Assembly (NCBI GenBank): GCA_934525595.1
Contig: CAKSZJ010000002.1
Coordinates: forward strand, 124,001 to 188,000
Reading direction: 5' to 3'
Length of the DNA: 64,000 nt
Source: an uncultured Chiayiivirga sp.
Lineage (GTDB): Bacteria; Pseudomonadota; Gammaproteobacteria; Xanthomonadales; Xanthomonadaceae
Both the position numbers and the translations under genes were made by a program. Under the pieces are notes generated by a model. It did not search any database. It was not told where the DNA came from and was given only the letters and a program-made list of their open reading frames with translations. Shown here piece by piece: positions 24,956 through 33,265 of this stretch (its first letter is position 1; each line of letters opens with the position of its first letter).

Positions 24956-26269
24956 TCAGGCCGCGGCGAGTCCCATGCCTGCACGGCGGGCGAGGTCCAG
25001 GAAGCCCGGGAACGAGGTTGCCACGGTGGCGCAGCCACGCAGTGTGACAGGCGCGCTGGCGAGCTGGCCTGCGACGACGAAGCTCATCGCGATGCGGTGA
25101 TCGTCATGGGCATCCACGTCAGCGGCCGCGAGCGGTGCGCCGCCGTGGATCAGCGCGCCGTCCGGGGTTTCGTCGATGCGCGCGCCCATCGCGCGCAGGC
25201 CGCTGGCCATTACCGCGATGCGGTCCGATTCCTTGACGCGCAATTCCGCCGCGCCGCGCACCACGGTGGCGCCCGAAGCCGCAGCTGCGGCGACGAACAG
25301 CACCGGAAACTCATCGATCATGTCCGGCACCAGATGCTCGGGCACTTCGATTCCGCGCAGCGGCGCGTGGCGAACCTGCAGGTCGGCGACCGGCTCCCCG
25401 CCCTCCTTGCGCGCGTTGCCTGCATCGATCCGCGCACCCATCAGGCGAAGCGCATCGAGCAGGCCGGTACGGCGCGGATTCATGCCGACGCCTTCGATGA
25501 GCAGGTCCGAACCGGGGATCAGGCTGGCCGCGACCAGGAAAAACGCGGCGGAGGAAAAGTCGCCGGGCACCGCGATGTCGGTGGCGGTGAGGCGATGGCC
25601 GCCTGAAAGCCGCGCGAAGCCGGGGGAAAAATCGATCGGCCAGCCCAGCGCGGCGAGCATCCGCTCGGTGTAGTCGCGCGTGGGATGCGGTTCGCGCACC
25701 GTGGTTTCACCATTGGCGTACAGGCCGGCCAGCAGCAGCGCGGACTTCACCTGGGCGCTTGCCACGGGCAAGCCGCAGTCGATGCCGGCCAGCGCCTGTC
25801 CGCCGAAGATGCGCAGCGGCGGCGTGCCGCCTTCGGCCGTTTCGATGCGCGCTCCCATGCGCGCCAGCGGCTCGGTGACGCGGCGCATCGGGCGGCGCGT
25901 GAGGGAGGCATCGCCGATCAGGGTGGAATCGAAAGCCTGGCCCGCGAGCAGCCCGGCCAGCAGGCGCATGCCGGTGCCGGCGTTGCCGCAGTCGATCGGC
26001 ACGGAAGGCGGCTTCAGTCCGTCGATGCCGACGCCGTGCACGATCCTGCGGCCCGGCCCGTCGTCCTCGATGCGTACGCCCATCGTGCGGAACGCGGCGG
26101 CGGTGGCGAGGGTGTCCTCGCCCTCCAGGAATCCACTGACGCGCGTGACGCCGTCCGCAAGGGCGCCCAGCATCATCGCGCGGTGCGAGATGGACTTGTC
26201 GCCGGGCACGCGGATCGTGCCGCGCAGCGGTGTTCCGGGACGGGCCTGCCAGGTCGAGGAAGCGGTCAT
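24956..26269 (-). CDS. aroA: 3-phosphoshikimate 1-carboxyvinyltransferase (EPSP synthase)
   Basis: 437 residues. Family motifs PGDKSISHRA (22-31), GNAGTGMRLL (about 94-103), RPMRRVTEPL and VKESDRI are in place. It joins PEP to shikimate-3-phosphate, the sixth step of the shikimate pathway, in the cytoplasm. The sequence resembles bacterial AroA throughout. It is last in the serC-pheA-aroA order, 163 bp after pheA; that gap carries two palindromes that may separate the two messages. It converges on thrA with 220 bp between the stops; I see no terminator with a U-run there. Confidence 0.97.
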   Translation of the reverse strand: MTASSTWQARPGTPLRGTIRVPGDKSISHRAMMLGALADGVTRVSGFLEGEDTLATAAAFRTMGVRIEDDGPGRRIVHGVGIDGLKPPSVPIDCGNAGTGMRLLAGLLAGQAFDSTLIGDASLTRRPMRRVTEPLARMGARIETAEGGTPPLRIFGGQALAGIDCGLPVASAQVKSALLLAGLYANGETTVREPHPTRDYTERMLAALGWPIDFSPGFARLSGGHRLTATDIAVPGDFSSAAFFLVAASLIPGSDLLIEGVGMNPRRTGLLDALRLMGARIDAGNARKEGGEPVADLQVRHAPLRGIEVPEHLVPDMIDEFPVLFVAAAAASGATVVRGAAELRVKESDRIAVMASGLRAMGARIDETPDGALIHGGAPLAAADVDAHDDHRIAMSFVVAGQLASAPVTLRGCATVATSFPGFLDLARRAGMGLAAA

Positions 26270-26301
26270 GGTGCGGCTTGCGGGCAGATGATGGGAGGCA
26301 G

Positions 26302-26359
26302 GTCGGCCCTGCGCGGCCGACGAATCGGGGCACCGCGGCGTCGGGGATATAACCCCGAC
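26302..26359. repeat. Pair of intergenic palindromes (REP-like)
   Basis: Two adjacent hairpins: GTCGGCC-N6-GGCCGAC (26302-26321) and GTCGGGG-N6-CCCCGAC (26340-26359), the second followed by a CTAC tail. Short GTCGG palindromes of this kind recur in Xanthomonadales intergenic DNA. They lie between pheA and aroA and could stabilise or end the message. Confidence 0.65.
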
Positions 26360-26398
26360 CTACGGAATGCGGGAGCACTGCGGCCTCGCCGCAAACCG

Positions 26399-26430
26399 CC
26401 ATTCTCCATTCCCCATTCCCGATTCCCGCC
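26399..26430. repeat. GGGAATGGGGAATGG-type dispersed repeat
   Basis: On the minus strand this reads as GGGAATC then GGGAATGGGGAATGG. A short related motif lies at 24741-24754, and a GGGAATC/GATTCCC pair at 52754-52791. It is immediately downstream of the pheA stop. Confidence 0.5.
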
Positions 26431-26432
26431 CA

Positions 26433-27575
26433 TCAAGGCACCGCCACCGGGTACGAACCCAGCACCTTCACCGAGGCCGCGTGGGCTTCCAGCTCGGCCA
26501 GCGCCTGCTTCATGCTCTCGTCCTCGACGTGGCCGGCGAGGTCGATGAAGAAGGCGTACTCCCACTTGGCCTGGTGCGAGGGGCGCGACTCGATGCGGTT
26601 CATGCTGATGCCGTGGCGCGCGAACGGGCTGAGTACGTCGAACAGCGCACCGGGCTTGTCGTGGATGAAGACCAGGATCGAGGTGCGGTCGTGGCCCGAG
26701 GACGGAAAGATGCGGCGGCCGATGACCAGGAAGCGCGTGGTGTTGTCCTTGTCGTCCTGGATGGGCTTCATGATGACCTTCTTGAGGCCATAGACGTGTC
26801 CGGCACTCTCGCCGCCGATGGCCGCGGCGTCGTCGGCGTTGCGCGCGCGGCGCGCGCCCTCGGCGTTGCTCGATACCGGGATCTTTTCGACCTTGGGCAG
26901 GTTGGACCGCAGCCAGCCGGCGGTCTGTGCGAACGATTGCGGATGCGCGTAGATGCGCTCGATATCCTCGATGCGGCCGCTGCGCGAGAGCAGGAACTGG
27001 TGCACGCGCAGCTCCACTTCGCCGCAGATCCTCAGCCCCGAGGTCAGGAACAGGTCGAGGGTGACCTGGATGGTGCCCTGCCCGGAGTTTTCCACCGGCA
27101 CCACGCCGAAGTCGGCGACGCCGTTCTCCACTTCCTGGAACACCTCCTCGATGCTCGCCAGCGGCAGGCCGTGGGCGGAGCGGCCGAAGTGCTTGAGCAC
27201 GGCCTGCTGGCTGAAGGTGCCCTCGGGGCCGAGGTAGCCGATCTTGAGCGGCTCCTGCTGCGCCAGACAGGCCGACATGATTTCGCGGAACACATGCACC
27301 AGAAGCTCGTCGGAGAGCGGCCCTTCGTTGCGGTCCACCACCATGCGCAGCACCTGCGCCTCGCGCTCGGGCCGATAGTAATCCACCGCGGCGGCGAGCT
27401 TGCCCTTGGCCTTGCCGACCTGCAGGGCGAAACCGGCGCGCTCGGCGATGAGGGCCTGGATCTGGCGGTCGATGCCGTCGATGCGCTCGCGCACCTGCGC
27501 CAGCGCCGGCGGGGTCGCGGGCTGGCCGGCGTCCTTGCTGGTCTTCGCGCTTCGGGGCTTCTTCGGAGACGTCAT
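26433..27575 (-). CDS. pheA: Bifunctional chorismate mutase/prephenate dehydratase
   Basis: 380 residues. An N-terminal AroQ chorismate mutase (about 20-105: RERIDGIDRQIQALIAER, then VGKAKG) is followed by prephenate dehydratase (about 110-285: IGYLGPEGTFSQQAV, then PVENSGQGTI) and a C-terminal ACT domain (ILVFIHDKPGALFDVLSPF). It turns chorismate into phenylpyruvate for phenylalanine synthesis; the ACT domain gives feedback control. The ATG at 27575 has AGGA upstream; the longer frame has a Lys/Arg-rich start without homology. It lies 49 bp after serC in the same direction. Confidence 0.96.
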   Translation of the reverse strand: MTSPKKPRSAKTSKDAGQPATPPALAQVRERIDGIDRQIQALIAERAGFALQVGKAKGKLAAAVDYYRPEREAQVLRMVVDRNEGPLSDELLVHVFREIMSACLAQQEPLKIGYLGPEGTFSQQAVLKHFGRSAHGLPLASIEEVFQEVENGVADFGVVPVENSGQGTIQVTLDLFLTSGLRICGEVELRVHQFLLSRSGRIEDIERIYAHPQSFAQTAGWLRSNLPKVEKIPVSSNAEGARRARNADDAAAIGGESAGHVYGLKKVIMKPIQDDKDNTTRFLVIGRRIFPSSGHDRTSILVFIHDKPGALFDVLSPFARHGISMNRIESRPSHQAKWEYAFFIDLAGHVEDESMKQALAELEAHAASVKVLGSYPVAVP

Positions 27576-27624
27576 GGGAATCCTGCGGTGGAATAGGGGG
27601 CGTGGAAGGATGCGGACACGATGT

Positions 27625-28710
27625 TCAGCCGTGCCGCCGCGCAAAGTCGCGCATGAAATCGACCAGCGCCGCGACGCCCTCTTCGGGCATCGCGTTGTAG
27701 ATCGAGGCGCGCATGCCGCCGACCAATCGATGACCCTTGAGCGCCAGCAGGCCGGCGGCGCGCGATTCTTCGAGGAACGCCGCATCTAGCGCGGCGTCGT
27801 GCAGGGTGAAGGGCACATTCATGCACGAACGGGTCGCCGGATCGACGTGATTGGCGTAATAGCCGCCGGAGCCATCGATCGCGGCGTAAAGCGCCGCGGC
27901 CTTGCGGTCGTTGATCGCGGCGATCGCGCCGAGCCCGCCCTGCGCCTTGAGCCACTGGAACACCAGGCCTGCGAGGTACCAGGAAAAGGTCGGCGGGGTG
28001 TTGAGCAGGGAGCCCTCGCGCGCGTGAGCGGCGTAGTCGAAGATCCGCGCCGCGCGGCCGGCGCTGCGTTCGAGAAGATCCTCGCGCACGATGACGATCA
28101 CCAGGCCCGAGGGGCCGATGTTCTTCTGTGCGCCGGCAAAGATCAGCCCGTAGCGCGAGACATCGATCGGGCGCGAGAGGATATTGGAGGACATGTCCGC
28201 CACCAGCGGCACCCCGCCCACGTCGGGCGCATCGAAGAACTCCACGCCGTGGATGGTCTCGTTGGACGCGATGTGGACATAGGCGGCGTCGGCCGACAGC
28301 TGCCACTGCGCGCGCGCCGGAATCGAGTGGAACCCCCCGTCCTTCGCACTTGCCGCCACGCGGGGGCGGGCGACGTGCGCGGCATCCGCGAGGGCCTTTT
28401 CGCTCCAGCTGCCGGTAAGGATGAAGTCCACCGTCTGATCGGGGCGCGCCAGATTCATCGGGACCTGCGCGAAGTGCTGCGATGCCCCGCCCTGCAGGAA
28501 CAGCACGCGATAGTCCTCCGGCACGGCGAGCAGGTCACGCAGGTCGCGCTCGGCCTGTTCGGCCATGGCCATGAAGGCCTTGCCACGGTGCGAAACCTCC
28601 ATCACCGAGGCGCGCTCGGCGCCCCACTCCAGCAGTTCCTCGCGCGCCTGCCGCAGGACGGACTCGGGCAGAGTCGCGGGTCCGGCACTGAAATTGAACG
28701 CGCGCGACAT
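27625..28710 (-). CDS. serC: Phosphoserine aminotransferase
   Basis: 361 residues, opening FNFSAGPATLPESVL, with SHRGKAF, LFLQGGASQHFAQVPMN, and the PLP-lysine motif FAGAQKNIGPSG (K196). It transaminates 3-phosphohydroxypyruvate to phosphoserine and takes part in pyridoxal-5-phosphate synthesis. First gene of serC-pheA-aroA, an order common in gammaproteobacteria. Identification is certain by motif. Confidence 0.97.
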   Translation of the reverse strand: MSRAFNFSAGPATLPESVLRQAREELLEWGAERASVMEVSHRGKAFMAMAEQAERDLRDLLAVPEDYRVLFLQGGASQHFAQVPMNLARPDQTVDFILTGSWSEKALADAAHVARPRVAASAKDGGFHSIPARAQWQLSADAAYVHIASNETIHGVEFFDAPDVGGVPLVADMSSNILSRPIDVSRYGLIFAGAQKNIGPSGLVIVIVREDLLERSAGRAARIFDYAAHAREGSLLNTPPTFSWYLAGLVFQWLKAQGGLGAIAAINDRKAAALYAAIDGSGGYYANHVDPATRSCMNVPFTLHDAALDAAFLEESRAAGLLALKGHRLVGGMRASIYNAMPEEGVAALVDFMRDFARRHG

Positions 28711-28822
28711 CGCTGGCCTTCGGCAGTAAATGGAAACCGCAGGCTAGCATGACGCGCTGCAGCATGAGAACCGCCTGCCGCTCACCCGCCCATGCGTCGT
28801 CCGCGCCCCGCCCGGCCGCGCT

Positions 28823-30127
28823 TCAGCACGGCAGCGTGAGCGTCGCCTGCAGCCCGCCCAACGGCCCGCGCGACAGCTCCAGCGTGCCCTGATAGGTGCC
28901 GGCGATATCGGCGGCAATGGCCAAGCCAAGGCCGCTGCCTTCCACCTGTTCGTCGAAGCGCGTGCCGCGCTGCGCCGCTTGGGCCAGCTGGGCGTCGCCC
29001 AGCCCGGGGCCGTCGTCGTCGATCTGGATCCGCAGCCGGCCCTGGTGCCCACGCGCGCTGATCCGTACCTGCGCCTGTGCCCATTTGCCCGCGTTGTCCA
29101 TCAGATTGCCGAGCATTTCCTCCAGGTCGGTGGGTTCGCCACGCCAGTGCAGCGCATCGGGCACGTCCACCTGCCAGTCCAGGGCGCGCGCCGCGTGCAG
29201 CTGGCGCATCAGCAGGGTCAGCGCATCCACCCGCGGCTTCAGCGCGACGCGACGCCGCTCACCCGCGCCGCTTCCGGCACGCGCCAGATGCCGGTCGATC
29301 AGCCGCGCCACGCCCTGGACCTGCGCGCGAACCCGCTGCGAAGGCACGCTGTCGGCGGCATCGGCGTCTCCCCGCAGGAGCGCAAGCGGTTTTTTCAGCG
29401 CATGGGCCAGATCGGCCGCATGGCCGCGCGCGCGCGCCACGATGCGCGCATTGCGTTCGAGAAGCCCGTCGAGCTCACCGGCAAACGGATCCAGATCCGG
29501 CCCGTAACCGGTGCCAAGCCGTTCGCGCGTGCCGTCCTCCACCGCCGTCAGCGCGGCACGCAGGCGCGCCAGAGGGCGCAGGCCGAAGCGCACCTGGATC
29601 AGCGACACCGCGCCCAGCGCCAGCAGCAGGCCGGCGAGCATGAGAAGCAGGCGACGATCAAAGGCGCGCAGTTCGTCCAGCACCGGCGCCGCCGGGCCGA
29701 AAACCTCCAGCTGCAGGTCGCCGCGATCGCCCTGCGTGAACGCATGGACGATGCCGAACAGAGGCTCCTGCCGGGGCCCCACCGCATCCAGGCGCGATGG
29801 AGCCTGCTCCTTGAGCGCGGACAGCTCCGCATCCCAGAGCGAACGCGAATGCACCTCCTGCGGCATGCCCCGCACCCGCCAGTACCAGCCCGAGAAAATC
29901 CGCCCGAAGTCATCGCCACCGCGCGGCTCCGCGTAGGCCAGCACACCGTCCTGCCGGATCGTGAAACGCGCGGCGATGAGCTCGGCGCGTTCGGTCAGTC
30001 GCTGTTCGAAGCTGCTGCGCATGGCCTCGTGCAGGGCCCCGTGCAGCACCCACCAGGCCACCAGCGCCAGCGCCGCCGCGGCCAGCGCGCCGAAGAGGAT
30101 CAGTCGCCCCGCAAGGCCCAGGCGCAT
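28823..30127 (-). CDS. PhoQ-like sensor histidine kinase
   Basis: 434 residues. Transmembrane helix 1 (about 8-28), a periplasmic domain (about 30-155), transmembrane helix 2 (about 158-178), HAMP-like linker (about 180-225). The H-box is ADLAHALKKPLALL (His242), then the N-box EEMLGNLMDNAGKW, G1 DDDGPGL and G2 GSGLGLAI. The cytosolic order is that of classical membrane sensors. It is immediately behind its response regulator (3-bp gap) and behind a triple-PepSY protein, all minus strand. The signal is unknown; PhoQ-like kinases often sense divalent cations or envelope stress. Confidence 0.92.
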   Translation of the reverse strand: MRLGLAGRLILFGALAAAALALVAWWVLHGALHEAMRSSFEQRLTERAELIAARFTIRQDGVLAYAEPRGGDDFGRIFSGWYWRVRGMPQEVHSRSLWDAELSALKEQAPSRLDAVGPRQEPLFGIVHAFTQGDRGDLQLEVFGPAAPVLDELRAFDRRLLLMLAGLLLALGAVSLIQVRFGLRPLARLRAALTAVEDGTRERLGTGYGPDLDPFAGELDGLLERNARIVARARGHAADLAHALKKPLALLRGDADAADSVPSQRVRAQVQGVARLIDRHLARAGSGAGERRRVALKPRVDALTLLMRQLHAARALDWQVDVPDALHWRGEPTDLEEMLGNLMDNAGKWAQAQVRISARGHQGRLRIQIDDDGPGLGDAQLAQAAQRGTRFDEQVEGSGLGLAIAADIAGTYQGTLELSRGPLGGLQATLTLPC

Positions 30128-30130
30128 CGC

Positions 30131-30796
30131 TCAGTCCGCCGGTTCGGCCAGGCGGAACCCGAGCCCGCGCTCGGTGTGGATCAGCGGGCGGCCGAGCTTC
30201 CGGCGGATGCGACCGATGAGCACATCGACGGTATTGGAATCGGGCTCCAGGTCGCGCTGGTACACCTGTTCGGCAATGTCACTGCGGCTGACGACCTGGC
30301 CTGCGCGGTGCATGAGGTAGGCGAGGATGCGCTGTTCCTGCGCGGTCAGCTGCAGCGGCGCGTGGTCGAGACTGAAGCGCGAGGCCACCGTGTCATAGCG
30401 CAGCGGCCCCACCTGCAGCACCGGATCGGCGTGCCCGCCGGCGCGTCGCAGCAGGGCGCGCAGCCGCAGCGCCACTTCCTCCAGCTCGAAGGGCTTGGTG
30501 AGGTAATCGTCGGCACCCGCGCCGAAGCCTGCGAGCTTGTCGCTCCAGCGCCCACGCGCGGTGAGGATCAGCACAGGGAAGTCGCCGCCGTGTTCGCGCC
30601 AGTGCCGGATCAGCGAAATGCCGTCCTGCCCCGGCAGGCCAAGATCCACCACCGCCGCCGCGTAGCGCTCGGTGGCGCCCAGGAACGCCGCCTCCTTTCC
30701 ATCGTGGCACAGCTCGGGCAGCAGGCCGACCTGCGACAGGCTCTGCGCGATGCGGCCGGCCAGCGCGACGTCGTCCTCGACGATGAGCACACGCAT
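30131..30796 (-). CDS. OmpR/PhoP-family response regulator
   Basis: 221 residues: receiver domain with EDD (7-9) and phospho-acceptor D51 in VVDLGLPGQDG, K near LTKPFEL, then a winged-helix output domain (about 128-220: APLQLTAQEQRILAYLMHRAG, then DVLIGRIRRKLG). It starts one base into the stop of the PepSY gene and is followed by the sensor kinase. The three form one operon. Target genes probably include the PepSY genes on either side of the divergent region. Confidence 0.95.
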   Translation of the reverse strand: MRVLIVEDDVALAGRIAQSLSQVGLLPELCHDGKEAAFLGATERYAAAVVDLGLPGQDGISLIRHWREHGGDFPVLILTARGRWSDKLAGFGAGADDYLTKPFELEEVALRLRALLRRAGGHADPVLQVGPLRYDTVASRFSLDHAPLQLTAQEQRILAYLMHRAGQVVSRSDIAEQVYQRDLEPDSNTVDVLIGRIRRKLGRPLIHTERGLGFRLAEPAD

Positions 30797-31476
30797 CAGT
30801 CGGCATCCTCGCGCAGCACTTCGCCGCTGAAGGCGTCCACGTGCACGGTGTATTCCTGTCCGTCGTCACCCATGATTTCCAGTTCGTAGAAGTGGCGTCC
30901 GTCGTCGCTGCGCTCCAATTCACCTTCCATCAGCGTGCCCCGATAGCGCTGCAGCACCGCCTCGATCACGTCGGCCATCGGCCGCATGGTGCCGAGGTCG
31001 GCATCGCTCGCGGCGTCTTCCACCATGGCACCGGTCACCGGATCCATCACCACATGCAGGCGGCGTCCGTCCTCGCGGGCCAGTTCGATCTGGTAATTCC
31101 CGTGCTCCAGCCCCACGTCGATCACGTGCCCGGGATGGCGCGCCTGAACCTCGCGCAGAAGCTCGGGCAGCGGGCGATACCCGTGTGCGGAAGGCCCGCC
31201 CGGCTCGATGATGTCGCCGCTGGCGCCATCCACCTTGATCTCCAGCGTGCCGCGGTCCGGCATCAGGATCTCGATTTCGTAGACGTACGCGCCGCCGCGC
31301 GCGCGCTCCAGTTCCACATCCACGATGCGGCCCGGATGGCGCGCCTGCACGGTGGCGATGATTTCCGTCAGCGGCCGCAGCCGCCCCTCCGCAACCGCGC
31401 GACGAACCGTGGCCTGGTCACCTGCGACAAGCGGGCCGGAAGACAGCAGGAGGGACAGCAGCAGGAGTTTCTTCAT
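30796..31476 (-). CDS. Exported protein with three PepSY-like repeats
   Basis: 226 residues with a short Sec signal (KKLLLLSLLLSSGPLVAG). Three repeats follow, each about 70 residues: VQARHPGRIVDVELERA...YVYEIEIL, VQARHPGHVIDVGLEHGNYQIELA and VLQRYRGTLMEGELERS...FYELEIM. Each ends D-x-x-[TS]-G-x-[IM]-V/L. PepSY domains are periplasmic and often inhibit proteases or interact with membrane sensors. It heads the operon with a PhoP/PhoQ-like pair, suggesting it modulates the sensor. Divergent to it, at 31607, is another triple-repeat protein. Confidence 0.85.
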   Translation of the reverse strand: MKKLLLLSLLLSSGPLVAGDQATVRRAVAEGRLRPLTEIIATVQARHPGRIVDVELERARGGAYVYEIEILMPDRGTLEIKVDGASGDIIEPGGPSAHGYRPLPELLREVQARHPGHVIDVGLEHGNYQIELAREDGRRLHVVMDPVTGAMVEDAASDADLGTMRPMADVIEAVLQRYRGTLMEGELERSDDGRHFYELEIMGDDGQEYTVHVDAFSGEVLREDAD

Positions 31477-31510
31477 GGCGCACGATGCTGGGATGGACGC
31501 ATTAAATCAT

Positions 31511-31542
31511 CCGTTAACAGCGCCATCAAAAGCCGTTTAGGA
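31511..31542. promoter_or_regulatory. Candidate direct-repeat operator in the divergent region
   Basis: CCGTTAACAG (31511-31520) and CCGTTTAGGA (31533-31542) are spaced 22 bp start to start, two helical turns, between the two divergent PepSY-type genes. OmpR/PhoP regulators typically bind such direct repeats. Weak, by inspection only. Confidence 0.3.
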
Positions 31543-31606
31543 AGGCCCGCGCAGACTTCGCTCCCGTCGGCCAGCGCCGATACCCATCCCCACACGGAGA
31601 TTCACC

Positions 31607-32227
31607 ATGATCAAGCTCACCCATCTGGTCGCGAGCCTCGCCCTGGCCCTGCCAATGGCCGCCAGCAGCGCGCCTGTCCAGGACGCCGGAACGGCCCTGG
31701 AGCGCATCACGGCCGCCGGATACCACGCCCCCTACGAGCTGGAGTTCCGGCACGGTTTCTGGGTTGCGGAAACCACCACGGCCGAAGGCCTGCGGATCAG
31801 CGCGATCGTCGATCCCGGCAGCGGTAGCGTGGCGGCGTTCGATGCGCGCGGCAACGGCGCGATCCCGGCCCAGCAGGTGCGCGAGCGGGTGCTTGCGGCC
31901 GGCTATGTCCGCATCACCGACCTCGAATTCGACGACGGTTTCTGGGAGGTGGAAGCGGTGGACCGCTTCGGGCGCAAAATCGACCTTGTCGTGCACCCGA
32001 CCAGCGGAGCCATCCTCAATGCCCCCGACGACGGTGGCGCCACGCCGCTCAGCGCCGAGCGGATCCACGCGGCGCTGACCCAGGCCGGCTACACGCGCAT
32101 CCACGACCTGGACTACGACAGCGACGGATACTGGGAAGCCGATGCGGTCAACACCCGTGGCGAACGCATTGAACTGCGCGTGGATCCGTACACCGGCGCG
32201 GTGCTGCGCGAGCAGCTCGACGACTGA
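31607..32227 (+). CDS. Exported protein with three PepSY-like repeats
   Basis: 206 residues with a signal peptide ending AASSA. Three repeats of about 60 residues share the ground plan [LV]-x-x-A-G-Y-x-x-x-x-[DE]-L-[ED]-[FY] ... FW/YW-[VE]-[AV]-[ED] ... DPxxGxVLx. Examples are AAGYHAPYELEFRHGFWVAE, AAGYVRITDLEFDDGFWEVE and QAGYTRIHDLDYDSDGYWEA. The design parallels the minus-strand PepSY protein across the 130-bp divergent region, so both probably belong to the same PhoP-like regulon. Enzymatic function not expected. Confidence 0.8.
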   Translation: MIKLTHLVASLALALPMAASSAPVQDAGTALERITAAGYHAPYELEFRHGFWVAETTTAEGLRISAIVDPGSGSVAAFDARGNGAIPAQQVRERVLAAGYVRITDLEFDDGFWEVEAVDRFGRKIDLVVHPTSGAILNAPDDGGATPLSAERIHAALTQAGYTRIHDLDYDSDGYWEADAVNTRGERIELRVDPYTGAVLREQLDD

Positions 32228-32295
32228 GTCCGCATCACCGCCAGCTCCGGCGCAGGCAGGGTTCGCGCCTGCGCCGGATTGCGGATTCGCGCGAG

Positions 32296-33198
32296 CTAGG
32301 CGGCGTCCGGCGCCGCAACCACCACGCGGTTGCGCCCGGTCTGCTTGGCGCGATACAGGGCCAGGTCCGCGGCGCGCATCAGCGAGGCGCGATCCGGATA
32401 CGCATTGCCGAACGACGCCAGACCAACACTGATGGTCACCGGGCCGGACATCGGGGCAAAGGCGAAGGTCGACTGTTCCACCGCGATGCGCAGCGCCTGG
32501 ACGTGGGCCAGCGCGCTCCCGTCGCCGAGATCGGGCATGAGCAGGCCGAACTCCTCCCCGCCGATTCGCCCGGCAACGTCGGCGGCGCGCATTCCGCGCC
32601 GGATGGTCGCGGTGATCTGGCGCAGCACCGAGTCGCCCACCAGATGGCCGCAGGTATCGTTGATGCGCTTGAACAGGTCGATGTCGAGGATCGCGAAGGC
32701 CAGCGCGCCGTCCGAACGGGCCGCGCGCACCAGTTCGCGCTCGACCATGTCCAGGAACTGCCGGCGGTTGTAAAAGCCGGTCAGCCCGTCGTGCGTGGCC
32801 TGCTGGTGGACTTCCTCGTGATAGCCCGCCTCCACGCTGGCGCCGCTGATGAACTTGACGATGCTTTCGCCGATCGTCAGGTGGTCGCCATCGGCCAGAT
32901 CCGCCACCTCGACCACGCGGTCATTGAGGCGTGTGGCATTGGTCGAGCCCAGGTCGCGCACGCGATAGCGATCCTCGGCGCGCCATATCTCGCAGTGCCG
33001 GCGCGACACCGACGGATGTGCGATGTACAGGTCGCATTCGCGGTCGCGGCCGATCCGCGTGGGGCGCTCGCCGATATCGACACGCTGCCCGATACCGGCG
33101 CCGTGGATCACGATCAGGCAGGCTCCCTGCCTTTCCGCGCGCGCCGGGCCGGAGGAAATCAGGGTGCGCTGGGTCGTATCTGGGTCGGATGGAGTCAT
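32296..33198 (-). CDS. FHA-GGDEF diguanylate cyclase
   Basis: 300 residues. The N-terminal FHA domain (about 25-115: GERPTRIGRDRECDLYIAHPSVSRRHCEIW) binds phosphothreonine peptides. A short linker leads to a GGDEF domain (about 130-295) with DGLTGFYNRR, DIDLFKRINDTCGHLVGD, and the active-site GGEEF. A GG(D/E)EF signature predicts an active cyclase making c-di-GMP. No membrane segment, so cytosolic, with activity probably gated by a Ser/Thr kinase signal read by the FHA domain. No kinase is adjacent. Confidence 0.93.
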   Translation of the reverse strand: MTPSDPDTTQRTLISSGPARAERQGACLIVIHGAGIGQRVDIGERPTRIGRDRECDLYIAHPSVSRRHCEIWRAEDRYRVRDLGSTNATRLNDRVVEVADLADGDHLTIGESIVKFISGASVEAGYHEEVHQQATHDGLTGFYNRRQFLDMVERELVRAARSDGALAFAILDIDLFKRINDTCGHLVGDSVLRQITATIRRGMRAADVAGRIGGEEFGLLMPDLGDGSALAHVQALRIAVEQSTFAFAPMSGPVTISVGLASFGNAYPDRASLMRAADLALYRAKQTGRNRVVVAAPDAA

Positions 33199-33265
33199 GG
33201 ATGCACGCGACTTGGGTCTTGCCCCGGCAGAGTGCGGGCAACGATGCGACGGGCACGCGTCCGCG

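Noticed and set aside
28979..30889. Plus-strand 636-codon open frame
   Set aside because: Antisense to the kinase/regulator pair.
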